This document shows, in pieces, positions 1 to 4,503 of a stretch of DNA of 5,608 bases. The position numbers were made by a program, and so were the translations under genes. How positions within the stretch are numbered: the stretch's first letter is position 1; each line of letters opens with the position of its first letter. This DNA comes from Alphaproteobacteria bacterium. GTDB lineage: Bacteria > Pseudomonadota > Alphaproteobacteria > Rhodobacterales > Rhodobacteraceae. The notes under the pieces are model-generated. The model saw nothing but the letters and a program-made list of their open reading frames with translations, searched no databases and was not told the DNA's origin. The stretch is taken from the NCBI GenBank assembly GCA_030830465.1, contig JAURMY010000319.1, positions 1 to 5,608 of the forward strand. Reading direction: 5' to 3'.

Positions 1-204
1 ATTGCAGCTCTAGCTGGCTTTGCCATCATGTTCATCATGAGAAAAATGATGCCCGCTTTATCCGGCGCCAATAAAAGTCCGCAAATGACTTCACAAGGTA
101 TGCAGCGTAGCAATCTAGACCAGGCGCCAAGACAAGAGCCAGCTTTCACACCGGCTGCTAGTGCATTCGGTGGCGTTGCTGCTGAAACACGGGTTTCAAT
201 ATGA
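1..204 (+). CDS. Fragment of a membrane-anchored protein of unknown family, joined out of context
   Basis: Frame 1 is open from the first base to a TGA at 202-204. Residues 1-14 (IAALAGFAIMFIMR) look like the end of a transmembrane helix followed by basic residues. A linker rich in Q, P, A and S follows (SPQMTSQGMQRSNLDQAPRQ, then PAFTPAASA). The layout of one helix, a basic anchor and a disordered linker resembles the middle of Tim44-like membrane proteins of beta- and gammaproteobacteria, but this is a weak impression from style, not a motif match. Only about codons 1-53 are probably genuine. From about 161 the DNA is the deacetylase gene read in the wrong frame, so the last residues and the stop are accidental. 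Both ends are therefore incomplete. The lower GC (about 49% by hand count over 1-160) and the CTAG sites at 10, 115 and 158 are unlike the downstream genes. Confidence 0.35.
   Translation: MAALAGFAIMFIMRKMMPALSGANKSPQMTSQGMQRSNLDQAPRQEPAFTPAASAFGGVAAETRVSI
158..166. other. Probable chimeric junction between two unrelated sequences
   Basis: The frame 1 protein stops making sense here, and the frame 2 deacetylase becomes recognisable from the His codon at 164. Family members normally carry a residue such as Pro before this His-Ser pair. The codon seen is GTG, preceded by unrelated residues and an in-frame TAG at 116-118. GC content and CTAG frequency change at the same place. No target-site duplication, inverted repeat or transposase is visible, so an assembly or library chimera is more likely than a mobile-element insertion. 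Confidence 0.6.
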
Positions 205-616
205 CAGTTCGCTGATGGGACATGATTACGACTGTTATTTCGCGCCCATGCCCGCCGAGATTCCGTTGGAAAGCGTGATGACACCGGGCCAACCGACAAG
301 CCTGGTGGAAATGCCGATCAGCTGGTCTTTGGATGATTTCCCGTATTTTGAGTTCATGGCAACCAAAAACGGCATCATGCCGGGCCTTGCAGCCGGCAGT
401 GCGGTTCTGGAAAATTTCACCGAGGATTTCATGTATCTGAAGGACAACCTCGACTGGGGCATACTGACCTATACCTTCCACCCTTTCGTGATCGGGCGGG
501 GCCACAGGATGCGGATGCTGGAGCGTCTGATCCAAAGGCTGCAGGCGGAAGGGGCGGTTTTCCTGACCATGCGGGATGCGATGCGGGAATGGCAAAGCCG
601 TCAGCCACCGGCATGA
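161..616 (+). CDS. Polysaccharide deacetylase, C-terminal part only (5' truncated)
   Basis: These 151 residues match the C-terminal half of a bacterial polysaccharide deacetylase (NodB-homology family, usually about 290-300 residues), which hydrolyses N- or O-acyl groups from carbohydrate or related substrates using a divalent metal. Recognisable blocks are HGFQYDSSLMGHDY (residues 10-23), EMPISWSLDDFPYFE (50-64) and TFHPFVIGRGHRMRMLERLI (105-124). The last contains the conserved His-Pro near the C-terminal end of the catalytic barrel. The N-terminal half, which should hold the catalytic Asp pair and the metal-binding H-x3-H, is absent. The GTG at 161 is simply the first possible start after the junction and has no ribosome binding site, so it is not believed. 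The C-terminus (MREWQSRQPPA) looks natural. The substrate cannot be assigned; allantoinase PuuE-like relatives share this fold. The family call is strong, and the fragment is not expected to be active. Confidence 0.85.
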   Translation: MHSVALLLKHGFQYDSSLMGHDYDCYFAPMPAEIPLESVMTPGQPTSLVEMPISWSLDDFPYFEFMATKNGIMPGLAAGSAVLENFTEDFMYLKDNLDWGILTYTFHPFVIGRGHRMRMLERLIQRLQAEGAVFLTMRDAMREWQSRQPPA

Positions 617-654
617 GCGGGGCCCTCCCGCCAGGCTGCGCCTGTTGGGCCGGG

Positions 655-711
655 CCGGGGGGCTTTGCGCCCCCCGGACCCCCCGCAGAGTATTTCCAGA
701 ACAAAGATGTG
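655..711. repeat. Rhodobacterales-type intergenic hairpin element, possible terminator
   Basis: A perfect 9-bp stem is formed by CCGGGGGGC (655-663) and GCCCCCCGG (669-677) around a 5-base loop. It is followed by a second C-run (679-684), then AGAGTATTT (688-696) and an A-rich AGAACAAAGATG (699-710). A G-run/C-run hairpin followed by 'GGAGTATTT' and an A-rich tail is a recurrent intergenic sequence in Rhodobacteraceae genomes, from general knowledge. It lies 38 bases after the deacetylase stop and has no U-tract, so it may act as an imperfect terminator or as a repeated extragenic palindrome. The hairpin itself is certain. Its identity as a genome-wide repeat is inferred from memory. Confidence 0.65.
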
Positions 712-744
712 GCCTGAAATTTAACGCCTTTGTGCTGGTGTTTG

Positions 745-775
745 CGGTTTCAAACCGGCAAAACTTTCCTATAGT
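745..775 (+). promoter_or_regulatory. Possible deoD promoter with an adjacent 13-bp palindrome
   Basis: TATAGT at 770-775 is a fair -10 hexamer 23 bases before the deoD start. At the -35 distance only TTTCAA (748-753) is available, which is a poor match. That weak -35 lies inside a perfect odd palindrome, CGGTTTCAAACCG (745-757), two 6-bp arms around one base. A repressor or activator bound there would be well placed to control the deoD cluster. No specific regulator is recognised. The palindrome is seen directly; the promoter is inferred. Confidence 0.3.
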
Positions 776-786
776 GCCGCAACTGA

Positions 787-793
787 CTGGAGG
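787..793 (+). promoter_or_regulatory. deoD ribosome binding site
   Basis: CTGGAGG sits 5 bases upstream of the ATG at 799 and supports that start over alternatives. Confidence 0.7.
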
Positions 794-798
794 CCCGC

Positions 799-1503
799 AT
801 GACCACCCATATTGGCGCAAAGCCCGGCGATATTGCCGAAACCGTTCTGTTGCCCGGCGACCCTTACCGGGCCAAATGGGCGGCCGAAACTTTTCTTGAA
901 AACCCCGTTTGCATCAATCAGGTGCGCGGCATGCTGGGGTTCACCGGCACCTGGAAGGGCAACCGGGTGACGATTCACGGCTCCGGCATGGGAATGCCCA
1001 GCCTGTCGATTTATGTGAACGAACTGATCCGCGATTTTGGCGCCAAGACCCTGATCCGAATCGGATCAGCCGGGGGTATGGCCGAACAGGTGAAAATTCG
1101 CGATGTGGTTCTGGCGATGACTTCCAGCACCATTGGCACACCGTCCCGCGCCATTCTGCGCGAGGCCAATTTCGCGCCTTGCGCTGACTGGTCCCTGCTA
1201 AAGGCCGCGGCGGATTTTGCCGCAGGAAAAGGCACCCCGACCCATATCGGGAATATTTATTCCTCTGACACGTTTTACGACGAGCGGCCGGATCTGACGG
1301 AACAACTGGCGCGCCACGGGGTTCTGGCCGTCGAAATGGAAGCGGCCGAGTTATACATTCTGGCGGCGCGCCACCGGTGCCGGGCGCTGGCGGTTCTGAC
1401 CATTTCCGATCATCTGCTGACCCATGAGGCCCTGCCGCCCGAAGATCGCGAGCGGTCCTTTGGCGACATGGTTGAAATCGCCCTTCACGCCGCATTCGCC
1501 TAA
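799..1503 (+). CDS. deoD: DeoD-type purine nucleoside phosphorylase
   Basis: This cytoplasmic enzyme (EC 2.4.2.1) reversibly splits purine (deoxy)ribonucleosides with phosphate into the free base and (deoxy)ribose 1-phosphate, in purine salvage and nucleoside catabolism. The 234 residues are close to the 239 of Escherichia coli DeoD and align along the whole length. The phosphate site is intact: Gly20 and Arg24 in LPGDPYRAK, Arg43 in QVRGMLGF, Arg87 and Ser90 in RIGSAGG. The nucleoside site is also intact: His4, GSGMGMPS (61-68), and VEMEAA with Glu179, Met180 and Glu181. The catalytic Asp204 (TISDH) and its partner Arg217 (EDR) are present, so this is the hexameric DeoD class and not the trimeric class. 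The start is supported by a good ribosome binding site and by the usual short leader before His4. It is the first gene of a tight cluster, with only 15 bases before the aldo/keto reductase. No other deo genes are in the window. Confidence 0.96.
   Translation: MTTHIGAKPGDIAETVLLPGDPYRAKWAAETFLENPVCINQVRGMLGFTGTWKGNRVTIHGSGMGMPSLSIYVNELIRDFGAKTLIRIGSAGGMAEQVKIRDVVLAMTSSTIGTPSRAILREANFAPCADWSLLKAAADFAAGKGTPTHIGNIYSSDTFYDERPDLTEQLARHGVLAVEMEAAELYILAARHRCRALAVLTISDHLLTHEALPPEDRERSFGDMVEIALHAAFA
1051..1069. repeat. 19-bp perfect palindrome inside deoD
   Basis: CTGATCCGAATCGGATCAG consists of two 9-bp arms around a single central base. It lies over the codons for the conserved phosphate-site segment LIRIGSA of deoD, so protein constraint may explain it. 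It could also be a binding site or an mRNA structure, though a single-base loop is unfavourable for an RNA hairpin. The palindrome is certain; any function is unsupported. Confidence 0.35.
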
Positions 1504-1518
1504 TTCAAAGGACCAGAC

Positions 1519-2505
1519 ATGAAATACCTGAATCTCGGCACCACCGGTCCGCGTGTGTCGCAACTGTCGCTGGGCTGTATGTCTTTTGCCGGCTTTTACG
1601 GCCCGACCGAACGCGAGGAAAGCTTTGCCTGTCTGGAAGCCGCCCGTCAGCACGGCATTGATTTTCTGGACACGGCAGAGATTTACGGCCTTGGCCTTTC
1701 AGAAACCGTCATCGGTGAATTTCAGAAACAGACCGGCCATCGTTTCAAGATCGCAACCAAGGGCGGCATCGTGATTGGCGGCAAGCGCGGCGAGAACAAC
1801 AATTCCGAACCCTGGCTGCGCAAAGCGCTGGAAGGGTCTTTGACGCGGCTGGGCGTTGACCGGGTCGAGCTTTACTATATCCACCGGCGCGATTGGTCGA
1901 TCGAGATCGAGCAGGTTACCGAAACTCTGGCCAAGTTCCAGCAGGAAGGCCTGATCGGCCAGTTCGGGTTTTCGGAAATCGCGCCCGCTTCGCTGCGCCG
2001 TGCGGCCAAGGTGGCACCGGTCGGCGCGGTTCAGAATGAATATTCCCTTTGGACCCGGTATCCGGAACTGGGCATGGTGCAGGCCTGCCGCGAATTGGGC
2101 ACGACCTTTGTGCCGTTTTCACCGCTGGCGCGCGGCATGCTGGGAGATGTGATCCTCGACCCCGCGCGCTTTGGCGAAAAAGACTTCCGCAAGGCGCAGC
2201 CCCGGTTCAACGCCCCGAACTTTGCCTATAATCAGGCGCAGATCGCGGCCTTTCGGGCCTTTGCTCACAGCCGGGGCTGGACCACGGCCGCCGCCGCTTT
2301 GGCCTGGCTGCTGGATCAGGATGACAGCATGATCCCGATTCCCGGCACCCGCAGCGCGGCACATCTGGCCGAATGGGCCGGCGCCTGTGAAATCGCCTTT
2401 ACCGACGATGACCGGGCCGAGATCGACCGCCTGCTGCCGGCGGGATTTGCCCATGGCGACCGCTATTCCGACGCCCAGATCGTCGGGATTGAACGCTATT
2501 GCTGA
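1519..2505 (+). CDS. Aldo/keto reductase family oxidoreductase
   Basis: This 328-residue protein is a full-length NADP(H)-dependent aldo/keto reductase, a cytoplasmic TIM-barrel enzyme that reduces aldehydes or ketones or works in reverse. The catalytic tetrad is visible: Asp51 and Tyr56 in GIDFLDTAEIYG, Lys81 in IATKGG, and His122 in YYIHRRD. Further family signatures are GFSEI (150-154), QNEYSLWTR (172-180), PFSPLARGMLGD (199-210) and the cofactor phosphate-binding IPIPGTRSAAHLAE (272-285). The style is closest to the YakC/AKR13-like group, where substrates are mostly undefined, so no substrate is assigned. AAAGGA at 1507-1512 lies 6 bases before the ATG. The gene starts 15 bases after deoD and ends 9 bases before the DUF3108 gene, so cotranscription is likely. 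A link to deoxyribose or aldehyde metabolism through deoD is possible but speculative. Confidence 0.93.
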   Translation: MKYLNLGTTGPRVSQLSLGCMSFAGFYGPTEREESFACLEAARQHGIDFLDTAEIYGLGLSETVIGEFQKQTGHRFKIATKGGIVIGGKRGENNNSEPWLRKALEGSLTRLGVDRVELYYIHRRDWSIEIEQVTETLAKFQQEGLIGQFGFSEIAPASLRRAAKVAPVGAVQNEYSLWTRYPELGMVQACRELGTTFVPFSPLARGMLGDVILDPARFGEKDFRKAQPRFNAPNFAYNQAQIAAFRAFAHSRGWTTAAAALAWLLDQDDSMIPIPGTRSAAHLAEWAGACEIAFTDDDRAEIDRLLPAGFAHGDRYSDAQIVGIERYC

Positions 2506-2514
2506 GCCGCCTGC

Positions 2515-3225
2515 ATGTCTGCTCTTGCGCGCCAAATGATCCCAGGCCTTCTGCTGCCCTTTATCCTGGCCGCAGACCCGGTTCATGCCGCCAGCTATGA
2601 AGTCCGGGCTGACGGGTTTCGCTTTGGCCTGATGTCCGTTGAAACCACCACGTCACCCGGTTCATATGGCATCACCGTCTCGGCTGAAGCGCAGGGCCTT
2701 TTCGGGTTTTTGCTGCAATCCCATTACCTTGGCACCGCCGAAGGAATCCTTGATCCCTCTGGCAGACCAGAGCCGCGCCGCTTCAGCGCCAAGACCGACC
2801 GCATTTTCAAACACCGGGATGTTGCGGTCACCTTTCAAAACGGAAGACCTGAATCCGTCAGCCTGACCCCGGAAAAGGACCGAACGGAATATACCGACCC
2901 CAGCCGGGTTACCGGCGACAGAATGGACAGCCTGAGTTATTTCTACCGCATGTTTACCGCCGCTGCCGGGGCCTGCGCGCCTGACGGCCTGCTGTATGAC
3001 GGCCGTCGCCAAACCAGCGTTACTTTCGAACCACCCGTCGTGTCGGCAGACGCGACCGCATGCAGCGGAACCTATGCCATTACCGATGGGCCTGATCACA
3101 GCATTCAATCGGGACAGCGCCGGTTTGACCTGTCGCTGACCTACCTGCCCGCTGGGGGCAGCCCGACCGGGATCACGGTGATTTCAGGCGGTCACACCGT
3201 TACCCTATCCCGGCTGACGCCCTAG
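2515..3225 (+). CDS. Exported DUF3108 domain protein
   Basis: This 236-residue protein starts with a signal peptide: a hydrophobic stretch IPGLLLPFILAA (residues 9-20) and a likely signal peptidase I site after VHA (residue 25). The mature part begins SYEVRADGFRFG and has the beta-rich layout of alphaproteobacterial DUF3108 proteins: a repeated-strand N-terminal half, a DPSGRPEPRRF turn (80-90), a D-S-L-S-Y-F segment (138-143), a YDGRRQ motif (161-166) and two cysteines (154 and 183) that could form a disulphide in the periplasm. The function of the family is unknown; it is predicted to be periplasmic or associated with the outer membrane. The chosen ATG has no strong ribosome binding site and lies 9 bases after the aldo/keto reductase stop, which suggests coupled translation. 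A second ATG at 2536-2538 (Met8) would also leave a usable signal peptide. The stop TAG falls within a CCTAGG palindrome shared with a minus-strand stop. Confidence 0.85.
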   Translation: MSALARQMIPGLLLPFILAADPVHAASYEVRADGFRFGLMSVETTTSPGSYGITVSAEAQGLFGFLLQSHYLGTAEGILDPSGRPEPRRFSAKTDRIFKHRDVAVTFQNGRPESVSLTPEKDRTEYTDPSRVTGDRMDSLSYFYRMFTAAAGACAPDGLLYDGRRQTSVTFEPPVVSADATACSGTYAITDGPDHSIQSGQRRFDLSLTYLPAGGSPTGITVISGGHTVTLSRLTP

Positions 3226-3320
3226 GTTGACCGACCAACGGGCGGGCGGACAACCGTCAGCAAACAGCGCGCCAATGCCGTCCCCATCGCCCCCAATCCG
3301 ATCACTGAAACAGTCTGCAT
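3222..3320 (-). pseudogene. Relic 5' end of an NAD(P)-binding dehydrogenase (beta-hydroxyacid dehydrogenase/imine reductase type)
   Basis: The minus strand has GGAGG (3332-3328) 7 bases before an ATG at 3320, then 32 codons to a TAG at 3224-3222. The first 20 residues include VSVIGLGAMGTALARCL. This is the Rossmann beta-alpha start of 6-phosphogluconate dehydrogenase-like enzymes (3-hydroxyisobutyrate dehydrogenase, tartronate semialdehyde reductase, imine reductase), with the G-x-G-x-x-G dinucleotide-binding loop at residues 8-13 and the family's typical position directly after the initiator. Intact members are about 290 residues. Here the similarity ends near residue 21, where the next strand (usually G-H-x-V-x-V-x-N-R) is expected, and the tail LTVVRPPVGRST is unrelated. 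A frame shift does not clearly restore it. The coding start and ribosome binding site survive but the body of the gene is gone, with the DUF3108 gene end now abutting. It could be expressed by readthrough from sdhB as a short peptide. Confidence 0.6.
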
Positions 3321-3363
3321 CGCGAAACCTCCGGTTATTCACCGGCAAGTCCCTGCGGCTTGG

Positions 3364-3386
3364 GGGCATTTGTCCACCAAATGCCC
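3364..3386 (-). terminator. Hairpin after sdhB, likely terminator
   Basis: GGGCATTTG (3364-3372) and CAAATGCCC (3378-3386) form a perfect 9-bp stem with a 5-base loop. It begins 6 bases past the sdhB stop in the direction of sdhB transcription. There is no T-run after the stem on either strand, so it may be an inefficient terminator or an mRNA 3'-end stabiliser. It would also face transcripts arriving from the DUF3108 side. Confidence 0.55.
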
Positions 3387-3392
3387 AGCGGC

Positions 3393-4172
3393 TCAGATCG
3401 TCCGCTCGACCATCATCTTCTTGATTTGGGCAATCGCCTTGGCCGGGTTCAGGCCTTTGGGGCAGGTCTGGGTGCAGTTCATGATGGTGTGGCAGCGGTA
3501 AAGCTTGAACGGGTCTTCCAGATCATCCAGACGCTCGCCGGTGGCCTCGTCCCGGCTGTCGATGATCCAGCGATAGGCATGCAACAGCGCGGCGGGGCCA
3601 AGGTAGCGGTCCGAGTTCCACCAGTAGCTTGGGCACGAGGTTGAGCAGGATGCGCACATAACGCATTCATAAAGCCCGTCCAGTTTCTTGCGGTCCTCGA
3701 TCGACTGGCGCCACTCGGCAGCGGGCCGGTTGGTCTTGGTTTCCAGCCAGGGCATGATGCTGGCATGCTGGGCATAGAAATGGGTGAGGTCCGGGATCAG
3801 ATCCTTGACCACCGGCATATGCGGCAGGGGATAGATCCGCACCTCGCCCTTGATCTCGTCCATGCCGAAAATGCAGGCCAGGGTGTTTTGTCCGTCGATA
3901 TTCATCGCACAGGATCCGCAGATACCCTCGCGGCAGGACCGGCGGAAAGTCAGCGTCGGATCAATCTCGTTCTTGATCTTGATCAGCGCGTCCAGAACCA
4001 TTGGCCCGCAGTTGTCCATATCGACAAAATAGGTGTCGACGCGGGGATTGCCGCCGCTGTCGGGATCATAGCGGTAAATCTTGAAGGCCCGCACATTCTT
4101 GGCCCCGGCCGGTTTCGGCCAGGTTTTGCCCACGGTCATGCGGCTGTTTTTCGGGAGGGTCAGTTCAACCAT
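3393..4172 (-). CDS. sdhB: Succinate dehydrogenase iron-sulfur subunit
   Basis: This is the electron-transfer subunit of respiratory complex II (EC 1.3.5.1), on the cytoplasmic face of the inner membrane. It passes electrons from the SdhA flavin to ubiquinone through three Fe-S centres. All 259 residues look intact, a normal alphaproteobacterial length. The N-terminal ferredoxin domain binds the 2Fe-2S centre through Cys80, Cys85, Cys88 ([10 protein letters not shown]) and Cys100. The C-terminal domain has [11 protein letters not shown] (Cys170, 173, 176 and 180) plus Cys227, Cys233 and Cys237, which together supply the 4Fe-4S and 3Fe-4S centres. The Trp pair in CPSYWWN (184-185) lies near the quinone site in known structures. 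The start is fixed by AGGAG 7 bases upstream, which overlaps the stop of the preceding lipoprotein gene. It is the last gene of the sdh operon in the window. Confidence 0.97.
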   Translation of the reverse strand: MVELTLPKNSRMTVGKTWPKPAGAKNVRAFKIYRYDPDSGGNPRVDTYFVDMDNCGPMVLDALIKIKNEIDPTLTFRRSCREGICGSCAMNIDGQNTLACIFGMDEIKGEVRIYPLPHMPVVKDLIPDLTHFYAQHASIMPWLETKTNRPAAEWRQSIEDRKKLDGLYECVMCASCSTSCPSYWWNSDRYLGPAALLHAYRWIIDSRDEATGERLDDLEDPFKLYRCHTIMNCTQTCPKGLNPAKAIAQIKKMMVERTI

Positions 4173-4178
4173 GATCTC

Positions 4179-4185
4179 ACTCCTA
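4179..4185 (-). promoter_or_regulatory. sdhB Shine-Dalgarno overlapping the lipoprotein stop codon
   Basis: On the minus strand TAGGAGT contains both the TAG stop of the lipoprotein gene (4185-4183) and the AGGAG of the sdhB ribosome binding site (4184-4180). Ribosomes ending the lipoprotein are placed directly on the sdhB initiation site, so the two are probably translationally coupled. Confidence 0.75.
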
Positions 4186-4503
4186 GGTAAGCGAAAGCTG
4201 GCTGAGGCCAGCCTTGGAAAGACAAAGGACCGTGCGCTTTCGGCCCGTTATTTCGGCAACCGTGGACACGGTGGATTGGGTCACACCGGTGACCGCCGTG
4301 CTGGCCAGCGCCAGAATCTCGCCGCTGGTGGCATTGTCGATCACGCAATCGGTCAGCGGTTCGACATTCACGCCCGGGGCGCGGTCCTGCGCCACCTGCC
4401 GGACAGCCGCCTTCGCCGCGTTTTGCGTGGTGGTCTCGGTCACCCGATCCACGGTTGCACAGGCGGCCAGACTTCCCAGCAAAGCGGCGGCGACCAATCG
4501 CAT
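4183..4503 (-). CDS. Small predicted lipoprotein encoded between sdhA and sdhB
   Basis: This 106-residue protein begins with a lipoprotein signal peptide: [15 protein letters not shown] has a short basic start, a hydrophobic core and the lipobox L-A-A-C with Cys15 as the lipidation site. The mature part is about 92 residues. It has an Ala/Thr/Val-rich, probably helical stretch ([22 protein letters not shown]), then [19 protein letters not shown] with a second cysteine at residue 53, and a basic patch [14 protein letters not shown] with a third cysteine at residue 94. Cys53 and Cys94 could pair in the periplasm. I do not recognise a named domain. I recall small hypothetical genes at this place in other Rhodobacterales sdh operons but cannot check it here. 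Its ATG overlaps the sdhA stop by one base (TGATG at 4505-4501) and there is no good ribosome binding site of its own, so it is likely translated by reinitiation after sdhA. A role in complex II assembly or envelope coupling is only an inference from position. Confidence 0.85.
   Translation of the reverse strand: MRLVAAALLGSLAACATVDRVTETTTQNAAKAAVRQVAQDRAPGVNVEPLTDCVIDNATSGEILALASTAVTGVTQSTVSTVAEITGRKRTVLCLSKAGLSQLSLT

Noticed and set aside
1..166. Insertion-sequence end or prophage attachment site at the left junction
   Set aside because: No terminal inverted repeat, direct repeat, transposase or integrase sequence is visible near the junction.
158..820. Minus-strand 220-residue open frame
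   Set aside because: Antisense shadow of the deacetylase and intergenic region; low-complexity R/H/P-rich product, no ribosome binding site and no recognisable motif.
941..1495. Minus-strand 184-residue open frame
   Set aside because: Lies wholly antisense to deoD, whose full protein is clearly conserved; Arg/Pro-rich product typical of high-GC shadow frames.
2119..2586. Minus-strand 155-residue open frame
   Set aside because: Antisense to the aldo/keto reductase C-terminus and DUF3108 start; no motif and no start signal.
3331..3345. Small inverted repeat CCGGT...ACCGG over the relic gene's ribosome binding site
   Set aside because: Only 5-bp arms with a 5-base loop, which is expected by chance in GC-rich DNA; not enough for a riboswitch or attenuator.
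3227..3424. Plus-strand 65-residue open frame after the DUF3108 gene
   Set aside because: Ser/Pro/Arg-rich product with no similarity. It is antisense to the dehydrogenase relic and the sdhB end, and runs through the hairpin.
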